Below are positions 1-11,647 of a stretch of 64,000 nt of DNA, piece after piece. Numbering within the stretch: position 1 is the first letter of the stretch; each line of letters starts with the position of its first letter. Below the pieces are notes generated by a model, which saw nothing but the letters and a program-made list of their open reading frames with translations, was not told the origin of the DNA and did not search any database. The DNA comes from Berberis thunbergii (lineage: Eukaryota > Streptophyta > Magnoliopsida > Ranunculales > Berberidaceae). The stretch is from assembly GCA_003290165.1 (NCBI GenBank), contig QNQO01000682.1:496001-560000 (forward strand), in the 5' to 3' direction. Position numbers and translations under genes: made by a program.

Positions 1-1779
1 TTGCATTATTTTAGAAGTTAATAATATTTATTGGTAGTAATATTAATTGATAATAATTACAAGTAATAATAGTTTATGATTTTTAATTTCAAAAATTTAG
101 GTTTAGACTAGTGGTGGGTAAGAGATAAAGGGTGGTGTGTTTAGCCAAAGAAACCCTAAATTTCCCTTTAAGATACAACCCTAGTTTATTTTTCTTCTCT
201 TTGCACACACACACAAAATAAAAATAAAGAAAGAAAAAAAATCCTACGTTGAAAGTGGGAGGAGCTTGGAAAGAGGAACTTTGGATTCTTGCAAAAAAAA
301 AAAAAAAATCATGAGTACAACTTTATCATTGTTAAATTTTTGTATTATGATTGATTAGGGGGCTTAATTGGTATGAGGTAACGTCGAAAAGGAGAGAAAG
401 GATGGGAGAGGGGTTCTCTTCCATGTTTTCAGTTTTCTATTTTCTGTGTATTGCTACATTTTTAGTTATCTGTATCTGATTGATATTTACAGTGTCAGTT
501 TCTCTTTTCGTTATTAAATCGCCAAGTGTCAGATTTCACTTTTCTATTTACAGTGTCAGTTTTTACTTTTCTTGATTCGCAATAAAAAAAGAAGAAAAGA
601 ATCGCAGCTTTCACTTTTCCTTATTAAATCGCAGTGTCAATTTTCACTTTTCGATTTATGTGTCAGTTCCACTTTTCTTGATTCACAATAAAAAAAAATT
701 TGCAGTGTCAGTTTACTTTTCTTGATTCGCAATCGCGAGTGTCAGTTTGCTAAATTTGGCATTTTCTTCTAAATGCTTTATGAAATTTGCATTTTGTACT
801 TTTATATTTAATTGTTTGATTTGTAAGTTGCTCACACCAGTATGGATTATACTGACCCAGATTTGTGTATTTTTTTACGAAATTTGGGTACGTTCTTAAT
901 GAGCGTAGTCTCAGAGAACTATCAGGGTTAATTGGTGCGTAAGAGAGGGATAGTAGCTGCGTGCGATAGCTGAGGAGTCGACGCGTTTATTTTTATTTTT
1001 ATTTTTTTAGTTCTTTATTATTATTCCTAGGTAATCAGATGTAGGATTTGGAAATAAATGCTAATTTGTCAAGATACTTATTTGGGGAATTGATTATTGT
1101 AATTTTCATTATTCTTTGTGGATCTCATCTTTAGAGGAAGAATATTGAGGGAACCTTATTAGTTGTTTTTTTCTTTATGGCCTTATGACTGTACCATTTT
1201 TATGTGTTCCTGTCATGCATTGGTTCTTGGACAATCTATTTATTATGTTGGTTTGAAAATCGGGCGTGACAATAAAGCTTATTCCCCATCGTCTTTATCT
1301 CTTCTATACATCATCATTGGCTATAATACATTGCTTTATTGAGTCAAGTCCGAACTCATTTTGCTTCATGATATCCTTCAAAGACAAGTATTTTGTTTTT
1401 TTCATTGTCCGAGAGATTGCCCGAATATTGTCATGTATATGCAACTTTTCTTTTAGCCTTCTTTTTTACCTCATTCACAACATGACCTAGTGCATCTATC
1501 TTCCATCCATTGTCACACTTTTCAAATAATGTGAGTACCATAACATGGTTGTTAATTGGTTCCCAAAAAGCGTTTGAACCAGCCAAATCAACTCGAAAAA
1601 CACCGATAAAAACTGAAATCGAATAGCAAAAATCGAATAAAATTCTATTCGATTTCGATTTTTTTCATTCTCGAAAGAACAAACCTAACCGATATAGCCT
1701 ACCACCTGGTCCACCTCACCTCTATTTCCTCTATGGCGCACACGTCTTTCCTTATCTTCTACCACAAAATTCTAAATGG
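1..1779. other. Non-coding AT-rich flank
   Basis: No reading frame in this stretch resembles a known protein. It holds homopolymer A and T runs, a degenerate tandem repeat (490-750) and, at about 1590-1670, a patch of repeated 'atcgaa'-type words like those in the hAT MITE at 13258. No promoter can be assigned because no gene starts here. Confidence 0.5.
490..750. repeat. Degenerate tandem repeat, 'gtgtcagttt..cttttc' units
   Basis: About seven imperfect copies of a 30-40 base unit built around 'gtgtcagttt' and 'acttttcttgattcgcaa' follow each other. Spacing is irregular and copies carry indels, so this is an old decayed minisatellite. No coding role is visible. Confidence 0.65.
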
Positions 1780-1922
1780 TGAGGAAAGAGGCGAGGGGGA
1801 GGGTGTGACCGCTCATCCCTCGAGATGTGCACCTGCACCTTCAAGATGCACAGTAGTGCAAATCTCGAGAGGGATGAGTAATAAAATCCCTCCCCCTTGT
1901 TGATTTCCTCGCCCTTTCCTCA
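1780..1922. mobile_element. Foldback hairpin, MITE-like
   Basis: The ends 'tgaggaaagaggcgag' and 'ctcgccctttcctca' are inverted copies, and an inner pair of about 21 bases ('ctcatccctcgagat' and its complement near 1866-1878) pairs around a short loop. The whole 143 bp folds into one long imperfect hairpin. I found no convincing target site duplication, so the superfamily is unassigned. Confidence 0.6.
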
Positions 1923-2183
1923 TACAATAAGAAAGGTTCCTTCTACCATGAATAAAAAATTCCACTCCACTCTACTCCCTGGTCCCTACGCCTTTACTCA
2001 AGCCAAACCCCACGAATAAATTTCTCTTCACTTTTTCTTCATCCACGAATAAACAATTCCCTTATCTAGCACCAGGAATAAAACATTCCTTCACGTTTTC
2101 TTCCTCCAAGTAAGACTACAAAACTCACCAACCAAATTACCAAACCAGATACCAAAAGCACTAAAATCAAAACCCCTGGTTCC

Positions 2184-2231
2184 ATCGGTTGAGGTCTTGG
2201 TGGCTACGTCGCCGCCATTAAAGCTGCTCAA
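2184..2231 (+). pseudogene. Dihydrolipoamide dehydrogenase fragment (FAD-binding motif)
   Basis: Sixteen codons read IG*GLGGYVAAIKAAQ. The run GGYVAAIKAAQ is the characteristic Rossmann dinucleotide-binding turn at the N-terminus of plant mitochondrial lipoamide dehydrogenase (E3). The first glycine cluster is broken by TGA at 2190-2192 where GGA would be expected, and a proline position is leucine. Upstream and downstream codons do not continue the family. This is a tiny captured or leftover piece with no function. A chance match over 11 residues is unlikely but cannot be excluded by eye. Confidence 0.45.
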
Positions 2232-2822
2232 CGTGTGGCTTCTTCCAAACTCCCCTGTTTGGTCCCATTCTTCCTTCCTTACTTTTTTCTCTTCATTTCT
2301 CTGTTGTTGTAAAAAAAAAAACTTGTTTGTTCGATGATTTGTAATTAATCGGAACAAAACAACAGAAGACGATTTGCGCAACACAAAGAAGAGCAGATGA
2401 GAGCTGCATAGAAGAATAGAGAACACAAGATTTGCACAGATGAATTTACTCGAAAGAAACCCACGCACGTTGTACATCATCAGAGGCTCGGAGAGAAAGA
2501 ACCCAGTCGGAGAGATATAGAGAGTTACTGACTTGTTGTAGAAGCTGTAGTCCGTGAGATTTTCATTCGCGATGCTCTCTCACCTTCTCTCTCTTCTTCC
2601 TCTAATCTCCCATTCTTCTCCTCCTCCTCCTCTTCCCGTGTTCTTTGATTCTGTTAAAGCATCTGAAGAAAGGAAAAGAATAGGACCGAAAACTGAATCC
2701 GTAATTCGATTCTGGTCTAATTTTAAACGACTGAACCAATTAAAACCCTAGTACATAACGCCATCCTGATGAAAATTAAATGAAATTTCCTCAACTAGAA
2801 ATGCAGAAAAGAAATTATAGAG
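2232..2822. other. Non-coding flank with pyrimidine-rich tracts
   Basis: This stretch contains CT-rich runs (about 2565-2640) but no recognisable protein or RNA gene. Short open frames on either strand have low-complexity composition. Confidence 0.4.
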
Positions 2823-2827
2823 TAATC

Positions 2828-2950
2828 TATAGAAAGCTATATATATATTTATTTATTTAGAATATTCTAAATTCATATTTAGGTAACCTAGTTTCTATAT
2901 TTGTAAGATTTTTTTTGTAAGACAAGAAACCATATTGTATATAGACTACA
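2828..2950 (+). repeat. 5' LTR of copia element (internally deleted)
   Basis: It matches the 3' LTR at 7095-7283 from TATAGAAAG through the shared block 'aggtaacctagtttctata', then lacks about 60 bases present near the end of the 3' copy ('ccctattgggagatgaatc' region) before rejoining at the terminal CTACA. The repeat is followed by the primer-site-like sequence at 2951-2962. Confidence 0.88.
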
Positions 2951-2962
2951 CAGTATCAGAGC
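2951..2962 (+). promoter_or_regulatory. Primer binding site, tRNA-Met type
   Basis: CAGTATCAGAGC directly after the 5' LTR is the usual plant copia primer site TGGTATCAGAGC (complementary to initiator tRNA-Met) with two changes at its start. Confidence 0.75.
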
Positions 2963-3776
2963 AGGTTCAGTCCTTTTAACTTGTTTTGCATATTTTTTTT
3001 CTTTTGAATCCCGAATCCCGGAGGACACCACGCTTGCAACAACATCAAGTCATCCATCATCGCAATCACGTCGCCACAACGATACCCTCCATCGAAACCA
3101 AATCGCCACTCACAGCCGTCGTCTTCCTTTCACAACACTGAAACGCAGCAAACAACACAGCAACAGAGGAGATCGCACGGCAACACACCTGAATCTCACC
3201 CACCCTGAAACACACCTGAATACACCCTGAATCTCACCTCTGTTCTCTCTCTCACAGCCACAGACCTCGACTTCCCCTCACATCTGTTTATTTCTCTCGC
3301 AGCCACAAAGGAGATCGCACGACAACACAACAAAACAGAGATCGCAACATCACAAAACAAAGTTCTTCTTCTACTCACAACAAGAAGCTCTGGCAGACTG
3401 TGTGAACTCTGCTCCTTAATTGCGACTTTGCCCTTGCTACTGCGTGAAACTTCTTCTCTAGTTGGTTGAATTAAACTTCTTGTTGGCTGCGATTTGAACT
3501 CGAGTTGACCACTTTGAGTTGGCTGCAATTGATCTTTGGGCTGCATGTTCAGCAGTAGATCCATAAATTTTTCTTGTTGCGAATCGTGAAGGAGGTGATT
3601 GCTTTTTTCTTGTTGCAATTGTTGAAGAGAAACAGTGGAAGAGAAGTAAAGTATATCGAAAAAAAAGGTTTCTTATGCTATTCACAACCCAGCCATTAGT
3701 CGATCACACCATGCAATTTTCTTTTGCTCATGTAGCACAATCAGGTATGAATGATAACTTATTTGGAATAGTACAT

Positions 3777-6700
3777 GGATAATTGATTCAGGTGCATCTG
3801 ATCATATGACAAATAACCCTAACCTTGTGGTAAATCTTAGAGCTTCCTTCAAAATGATGTCTCTACTACGGATGGTACTCCAACTCTGGTTAGCAGCAAA
3901 GGTTCCATTGTGTTATCTGATACCCTAACTCTTGATTCCGTCTTAATTGTTCCATCACTAGCTTATAACCTCTTGTCTATCAAATTATTCGAACACTTGC
4001 ATGTATTGTAACGTTCTATCCATCTTTCTGTGTGTTTCATGACATTTTGACTCGGCAGATTCTTGGTTATGGTGTTAGAAGGGGGAAACTGTACTACTTG
4101 GATCTGACAGAGACGGGAGAGAAACGCAAGAATCTTTTGGGGCAAGCTAATCAGGTCATTAGGGTTGATAAGGCGAATGAAGTAATATGGTTATGGCATC
4201 GTCGTTTAGGACATCTTTTTTTCGTTATCTTAAAAAGTTGCAGCCTCATTTGTTTTCAACTATTAGTGATTCAGAATTTCATTGTGACATTGTGAATTGG
4301 CCAAGAGCCACCGTATTACATATTCGCCAAGTATTCATAGATGTCCCGTTCCCTTTATGAAAATTCACTCAGATGTTTGGGGTCCTGCAAAAATTTTTCT
4401 TTGTTTGGAGCTCGATATTATGTATCTTTTATTGATGATTGCACTAGGATGACGTGGGTGTCATTACTGAAACGAAAGAGTGAGGTATTTGGAAGGTCTA
4501 CTAATTTTTACAACATGATGGCAACACAGTACCAACAATCCATCAGAGTGTTTCAATCTGACAATGGTGGAGAGTTTGTCAATGGCCCTATATCTGAATT
4601 TTGCCAATCAAATGGAATTCGCCATCAAACCTTCAATGCTGATACTCCTCAACAGAAGGGTTTAGCAGAACGAAAGAACATGCAGTTGTTAAAAGTTGTT
4701 CGTGATTCCCTGTTTGGCATGAATGTACCTCGATCCTATTGGGTGAAGCAGTGAAATCTGAAATATATATTATCAACTGTACTCCCTCACGAGTAATTAA
4801 GTTCAAGAATCCTCATCAGAAGCTTCATACACTTTTGTCCATCCCATCTATGCCTAATTTGGAGCCCCGAGTGTTTGGGGTACACAGCCTATGTCCACAT
4901 ACCAAAACCACACCGGAGCAAGCTTGATCCCTGTGCGACGAAATGTTTTTGTGGGTTATGCAGATCTCCAAAAAGGGTACAGGTGTTATGACCCACTCAC
5001 TGACTGAATGCATATATCTCTTGATGTCTCATTCCATGAATCTGAGCCATATTACTCAGGGGGAGTCTCACAGTCTTCCCTTCAGAGGGGAGTGATAGTG
5101 AAGGGAATCCTCGTTCTATTGATGTCTTTGAAGAATTGGAACACTTGGAGGAACAATTTGAAGTTTCTGTAACAGCAGAAATTGTTCCGCAGCAGCAGCA
5201 AATGACTTGTCTCGAGAAATAGACACTTCCAATGGACAGACAATTGACTACTTAGTTCCTAGCGATCAATTCCCTCATGAGACAGAAAAAATGATCAAAC
5301 TGTATCTGAAACTCACACACACGACATTTCCCCTTCTACATCAGCAACTGAAGATCTCGCCAGAATGATCCACCTCAGGTATTTTTACCCTCTAATGAGT
5401 CTTCTGTGTTAAAAAGTGTTGAACCTAAAAAATCACAAAGGGTTACTAAGGGACTTCCTAAAAAGCAATATGAACCAGACATCAAAGCCCAAGCTAAATA
5501 CCCTATAGCTAACTTTATGTCTAACCATAAGATTTTTGAGTCAAATGCACTTGTTATTAATCAATTATCTATTGTATCTATTCCTAGTAACATGCAGGAC
5601 GCATTGAAGGATCCAAAATGGACAACAGCAATGAATGAAGAATTGGAAGCTCTTCAGAAGAATGTCACTTGGGAGGTAGTAGACAAGCTGTTGGAAAGAA
5701 GACTGTAGGATGTCGTTGGGTGTTTAATGTGAAGCTTAATGCAATGGAACTATTATAGATACAAACAAGATTAGTTGCCAAAGGATTACACAGCGCATGG
5801 AGTTGATTATGAGGAGACTTTCGCACCTGTGGCGAAGATTAATACTATCAGAATTTATTTTCACTTGCAGCAATAAAGATTGGCCTTGCATCACTTGATG
5901 TGAAGAATGCATTTCTCAATGGAAATTTGGAGGAAGAAGTGTACATGATATGCCTCCAGGCGTGAGAATAACCAAGAGATGCAGGTAAGGTGTGTAAATT
6001 GAAGAAGTCTTTGTATGGCCTGAAACAGTCTCCAAGAGCTTGGTTCGAAGATTTTAAAGTCCATGAGAGCTTTGGGTAAAACAAAGCAACTCTGACCATA
6101 CCTTGTTTATCAAACACAAGAATGGTAAGATTACAGCTGTAATGTGTATGTTGATGACATGATCGTTACAGGAGATGATCCGAAAGAAATAAATGATTTG
6201 CAAAGTATCTGTCGAGGAATTTGAAATGAAGGATCTCGGGCACTGAAGTATTTTCTGGGTATTGAAGTTGCAAGGTCAAAGAAAGAGATTTCACTTTCAC
6301 AAGGAAGTATGTTCTTGATTTGCCGCTGAACAGAGATGTTGGACTGCAAACCAATAGAGACACCCATTGAGATGAATTATGGACTTGCTATTCTTCTGAT
6401 CAAGTCCTACTGATAAATGGAGGTATCAATGTCTTGTAGGAAGATTAATTTATCTTTCTCATACTAGACCTGACATTGCTTATGCTATGAGTGTTGTTAG
6501 CCAGTTTATGCATTGTCCTAGTGAAAAGCATATGAATGCAGTCTTTCGTATCTTAAAATATCTGAAGATGGGGCCTGGTATGGGATTATGTTTGAAAAAA
6601 TGAATTGGAAGTTGTTGGATACACAGATGCAGATTGGGCTGGTATAAAACTGATAGACGCTCTACATCAGGTACTTCACTTTTGTTGGGGAACCTTGTAA

Positions 6701-7035
6701 CATGGCGTAGTAAAAATAGAAAGTTGTTGCTAGATCAAGTGCAGAAGCTGAATTTCGAGGTATGGCACATGGATTTGTGAAATGTTGTGGATCTGTAATA
6801 TCCTGAAGGAATTGGGTTTCAAGCTACAACGGCCTATGGATTTACATTGTGATAATACAGCTGCCATTCAGATTGCACATAATCCAGTTCAGCATGATCG
6901 AACAAAGCATGTGGAGGTTGACCGCCATTTTATTAAAGAGAATCTTGACAGGAAGTTCTTTGTTTTCCATTTGTAACCTCAGATGAGCATTAGCTGATGT
7001 TTTAACTAAAGAGGTATCTCAGAAAGTGTTTGACA
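3777..7035 (+). pseudogene. Copia pol polyprotein relic (PR-IN-RT-RH)
   Basis: Pieces in all three frames spell a copia pol. A protease motif IIDSGASDHMT lies at about 3780. The GAG-pre-integrase motif WHRRLGH is near 4195. The integrase core has FIDDCTRMTWV (about 4428) and FQSDNGGEF (about 4550). RT begins WTTAMNEELEAL (about 5621) and has the catalytic YVDDMIVTGDD (about 6147). RNase H has YTDADWAG (about 6620) and HCDNTAAIQIAHNP (about 6847). The catalytic residues seen are intact, but several single-base indels and stops shift the frame between domains. It would act, if whole, in reverse transcription and integration of the element; here it is dead. Confidence 0.9.
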
Positions 7036-7080
7036 GCTCAGTTGACAAGTTGGGCATGATAGACATCTATGCATCATGCC

Positions 7081-7094
7081 AACTTGAGGGGGAG
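7081..7094 (+). promoter_or_regulatory. Polypurine tract
   Basis: AACTTGAGGGGGAG abuts the 3' LTR and is the usual site for plus-strand priming in copia elements. Confidence 0.8.
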
Positions 7095-7283
7095 TATAGA
7101 AAGTTGTATGTTCTAATTATAGATTATAGAAACATATATTATTTAGGATATTCTAAATTCATATCTAGGTAACCTAGTTTCTATATTCTGTAAGATGTTT
7201 CTTGTAAGACAAAAAACCCTATTGTATATATACCCTATTGGGAGATGAATCAATACACAACAATTGAAGTATTTCTTTCTACA
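7095..7283 (+). repeat. 3' LTR of copia element
   Basis: The 189-bp repeat starts TATAGAAAG, ends TTTCTACA and is followed by the TAATC duplication. It is the more complete of the two LTRs. The TATA-like 'tgtatatatac' near 7224 could mark the former promoter. Confidence 0.88.
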
Positions 7284-7585
7284 TAATCTACAATGAAAAG
7301 CTAATCTACATGGAACTAACTTAAGTTTTTATTTGATCAATAAGAATTAAAAAAAAACACATAAATTGAGTTTTATACATAAACACTACTAATTAAACTA
7401 GCTTATGCAGCAGAAACCAAAATAATACTAAGAGATCTACAAAACTCATCAACCAAGATATAGTCGAATTAGGTAACAACATAACTAACGACATTTTCTA
7501 TTTGAATACATATTAAGTGTTTCTTGATGTTGTCCAATGGACGAGGAAACATATCAATTATCATCATCATCTTTGTCGTTATTGA
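7284..7585. other. Non-coding spacer between copia and gypsy elements
   Basis: AT-rich sequence with no recognisable gene. It could be the far end of the Harbinger element whose transposase relic lies beyond the gypsy element, but no sequence feature proves this. Confidence 0.3.
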
Positions 7586-8240
7586 TGCAGTCATTTTACG
7601 CACCCTGGTTTGACGTAGTCTCGCTGACCTGTTGACCTGCACAAGTAACGCATGTGAGCCACAGACCACCGTTGTGGTGGTCGATGGCACTTCGATGCTA
7701 AAGTCAGACAGTGATCTGAGGAATGCGTAATGTTGTAAACAGGGAATTTGTAGCGTACCTTAGCTTACCAACCACATGTCTTATTTATAGTGCAGGAGTC
7801 CTGGTCCTACAGACCATCGTAGGTGTAGTTTAGGAATGGATCTTTGTGGAGATCCTTCTCTAATTAGAAGGCGTGCTGTAGGAGGGAAATTCCTTGTTAG
7901 CTCTGTGATCCTAGATAGCGGGAGATTGTTCCAATCCAAGAGTATTCATAAAATGAGTTTTCCTGTGTGGAATATACTCTGGTATTGCTTCAAGTTGGAA
8001 GCAAAGAACAGTTGTAGTTGTCTGTCCGAAGCTGATCCTCGAGATACTGCCTTAGTAGGACTAATGGGTATTGAGGATAGTTGTGAGACGTGTGGGCCGA
8101 AATGCTGTAAGAGTTCGGGTCCATGTTGCAGACTGGATTAGGCGGACTTAGAATCTCTTGGTCCAGATCAATGTTGAGCTGACGCTACGTGTACAACATA
8201 GATCGTGCGGTGAAACGTGTACGGCGTAATCTATGAACGG
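7586..8240 (-). repeat. 3' LTR of the Tat-like element
   Basis: It aligns over its length with 11648-12304; shared blocks include 'gagccacagaccaccgttgt' and 'ttgaggatagttgtgagacg'. The inner (right) edge is approximate because similarity fades after 8190. Confidence 0.8.
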
Positions 8241-9570
8241 TTAAGTATGGTTACTCCCTTCAATTGTTGGGGTAGTGTGCAGTGCCAATAATGAATGAAC
8301 GTGGTTTGCGCAGTTTCCTTGGGAACTGTCATCTCTTCACTTTCCATACGACAATCAATGTTTGGCAGTTAATGCAAGAGCACCCGTTTGGTGAACCATT
8401 ATGCCTATATATGGTGTTTTTCAATCGTTGTAGGCACTATTTTTCACAGAGCTTATCTTTCGTAATGTTCTTGTTTGAAGAAAATGAGTTGGTTTTCCAA
8501 GACTGAAGGGAGATCTCTAACAATGGAGTCTTCGAATGTTATTACATTTGCACTGATCAGGCACGACGATAGTTGTTGTTATGCGTGGTCACTTGTTCTG
8601 GGTGGCACGTAGTTAATCTATTGAGATCTCGTAATTTATTTTCATATTGCGAAGAAGTAGTATGGATTCTCTCCAAGGGAAGAGTTTGTCGTTCATGTGC
8701 TGGTGCCCTATCATTGTTCCTGAATGTTTAATTTCAAAGATAGCACCAGCAGCCATTGTCTGAGCACTTGCCTCCACCACTTTTCGATTAGCTCTGTCGC
8801 CTCGCCTTGCGCTAGAAGTCAGCATCCGGTTGGGGTGGAGTTGGACATGGCCTTTCGGAGTGGGGCATTGATTCCCAAATATTCATGTTTTTTTTTGCGT
8901 GGAAGGGCGTATGCGTTCCGAGTCCACTTGATACTTGTCCCAAGTTCATTTGGTTGATCGGATCAAGCTTGTGAGTACTCCTGGTTGCCGATTTGGTACC
9001 ACCTCAGACCATATTTGAATTGTATGTTCGGGGAAGCGATGATCATGATATTTTCATCCTACTCTTGCCGCTCCAGTCTTCTCGATACTTTAAGTAGTTA
9101 GATCGTCTAAGCGAGTTTTTACTTCATGTCACACTGATTTCAGATACTTGTAGTATGCAGTCTTTTGTATCCGCCTCAAGGCGTTTGTTTTTACATATTT
9201 CGAGTAATCAATAGAGTTTGTTTTCGTAATCCTTTATTTACTTCTTAAATGATTGTAAATCACATAAGCCTTTAAGAACTAAAACTCTACCTTGACTATG
9301 AAAAGGGAAATAAACAATCAAAAAAACTAACTGTTGACTAAATAGATTGATCCTGGCCCTGATGTGAACTCGAATGGCCTTGCAGATAGTTAGCATTCAG
9401 CGGACTGTCGAGACTTGCTGGTGTTATAGAGGTTATTGAATAGTAAACCTTGTAGAGGGGTTAATTTCTGCACCGATGGAAGGTCGGGTATGTGTTCCGT
9501 TTGCCTCAGCCTTTCCTATATGGCTTGACTATTGTGCCTCTGCTGTGACTTGGCATGGCACTGGCTCAAG

Positions 9571-11167
9571 CTACTCCGTAAGACTCAGATGGATTTGGGA
9601 GCTCTCTATTTGTTCTAGTGCAGCGTAATGGCAACCTCGTGCCATAGGTTGGTCTCCACGTATTGTCCATTCGGAGTGGTTAGAGATATACTTAACGCAC
9701 CAGTGAAGTGTGGAAACTATTGCTTCCATCTGGTGGAGCCTTGGTCTTCCCAAGATAAGGTTGTAGGTTGATGGCGCATCTACTACCATGAAGTCCAGAA
9801 ACAAGACCTTCCTTAGCTGTGGCTTCCTTCCAATGTTGCTAACCTTATCTTTCCGAGGGGGAAGCATTTTCCCCGTTTGAATCCAATCAGCAGGTGATTC
9901 GATGGCGTTTGGTTTTCCTCTTTGAAGTCCATATTGTGGTATGCGCAGTAAAACAGGACGTTGAGTGAGATTCCTGTGTCCACCAGAGCTCTCTTCACCT
10001 CCCACCTTGCAATGGAGACTGAGATGACTAGGGCGTCGTTGTGCGGCGCTCGAACTCCTTTGAGGTATCTATCCATAAAAGTCAAGGTGGGAATGGGGCT
10101 CTGAATCCTCGAGTGGCAGATGCGTCTGTCCTCATCTGTGGGTTGTGTTCACATCTCTAGTAAGGTCCGTGCGAGACCTGTACAACTGGTCTTCATTCAG
10201 TTCGACTCCATGAAGGACATAGATTGTACCTGGAGTCTCATTTTCTATTTCTTTAACTGACTCCCCCGGTCTCTGGTTCGTTCTGGTCATTTCTCAGAAT
10301 TCAAGAATTCTTTCAGTTTGCCCCTGCGAATCCAATACTCAGACTCTTGCAGTCATGGGTATCATGGTCACCTCCTTGTGGTACGTGCAATACTTGTTGT
10401 TGTCATGCTTGGCAGGGTCTCCGCACTGCTTCGGGGGCCACTTTAGATCTTCCCAGTTTTTCATGGAGTTTAGTACGTCCGACATGCTAGAATTGAGGAG
10501 TGTCACAGTTCTGGATCCAACGTAGTTGGATGCTTTCTTTGGCCTGGATCGACTAGGGTCTGACTTGTTATCACTGCGTTTTCTCTTGTTCTGTTCTTCG
10601 TCCTCGTGTCTCTTTCCTCCTTCTTGTCCTTAGGAGTGGAGGGCTTCTTCTCGCATTTGGTTTCCCTATTCACGGTTCTCATCTTCTCCAAGGTAATGTG
10701 CTTTTAAGCACTCTTGAGGAGCTCTGTCATGTCCAGAGGGGATTTAAGGTGGGGTCTTTGTAGAGTTTTCCCTCCTTGAAGCCCGCAGTGAAGGTTGCCA
10801 CGGCCGTGTAGTTGTTGCATCCGTTAATGAGAGTTGGCTCGTTGTTGAAGCGCATGAAATACTCTCTAAGAGTCTCGTGGGACCTCTTCTTTAGAAATAA
10901 TATTTAGTGTGGGGTCTTGAAGGAGTCAATCAACCTCAGCGGAAGGCTGTGGAACCACGTCAGTGCTAACTTCTTCAGGCTTGTAGTTAAAGGTTTGCAC
11001 GTCACCGATTCAGATCGTTCTTTGAGGGCCATTACGTGTCGGTAATGGTGTAGGTGGTCGAATGAATCGGTGGTTCCATCGTAGAAGTCGAGCTTCAGAG
11101 GAGTGAATTTCCTCAGAAGAGACTTATGTGGGACGGAGAAGCGGTACAGTACGTTTGGGTCATGCAC
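9571..11167 (-). pseudogene. gag-protease relic of the Tat-like element
   Basis: Reading leftwards, the first frame (11167-10904) has the retrotransposon gag core: FYDGTTDSFDHL, then the CKPL and TWFHSLPL motifs. A basic linker (10691-10503) follows. About 10490-10330 encodes the KWPPKQCGDPAKHDNNKYC segment that precedes the zinc-binding histidine/cysteine pair in this family, here with the downstream Cys/His lost. The protease region (10085-9571) has ALVDTGIS at the position of the catalytic DTG-S motif and later NLILGRP. Frames change between segments. The protein would package element RNA; this copy is broken. Confidence 0.8.
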
Positions 11168-11623
11168 CCCTATGCAAAGGAGGTTCTAAGGGCCGAGCCT
11201 CGCTGCCCTGGCAGCAAGCTCAACATTAGCCACGTAGCCTCCCCTATTTCAATGAAAACTAGTGGGGGGGGGGTTGGCTTTCCTGTGCTTTCTCCCTACC
11301 ATCCTCCGGAGACGGAGGCCCTTGCTGCTCCTAGTCTCCATTAGTAGGTGGCGGATTTTGTCGCGCGAGAGCCTCCACCGCCTTGGCGATCTGTTGTATT
11401 TGAGATGACAGCATATCGATTATGGGGTTCATCGTTGTTATTGTCGGCGCGGAAGTGTAAGTCTGTTGCCCGTGCATGACTAGAATCGCTGAAAGTGGCA
11501 GTGTTGCGTCGGCTTGAGCGTTTAATGTGTCCCCTTATTCTCCGTTGTTGCGTGACCAAGTGGCCACCATCTCTCTGGGGTTTGAAGGGAGATGACGCTA
11601 GTAAAAAGTTAAGAACTTTTTCG

Positions 11624-11643
11624 TCCCCACCAACGGCGCCAAA
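11624..11643 (-). promoter_or_regulatory. Primer binding site of the Tat-like element
   Basis: The minus strand reads TTTGGCGCCGTTGGTGGGGA four bases after the 5' LTR end. It resembles the TGGCGCCGTTGCCGGGG primer site common in plant gypsy elements, with one changed triplet. Confidence 0.8.
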
Positions 11644-11647
11644 CTGA

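Larger units (their letters stand above)
2828..7283 (+). mobile_element. Ty1/copia retrotransposon with TA..CA LTRs
   Basis: Two directly repeated LTRs flank a broken copia polyprotein. The element is bounded by the 5-bp target duplication TAATC (2823-2827 and 7284-7288), which fixes both ends. Both LTRs start TATAGAAAG and end CTACA, so the terminal dinucleotides are TA..CA rather than TG..CA. A primer-site-like CAGTATCAGAGC follows the 5' LTR and a purine tract (aacttgagggggag) precedes the 3' LTR. Domain order protease-integrase-RT-RNase H is that of Ty1/copia. Recognisable gag is absent; 3000-3700 is CA/CT-rich sequence without a gag match. At 4.46 kb it is slightly short for the family. 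Frameshifts and stops make it non-autonomous. Confidence 0.92.

Noticed and set aside
2091..2480. 129-residue minus-strand open frame
   Set aside because: Antisense to the lipoamide dehydrogenase fragment; no domain, and composition is not protein-like.
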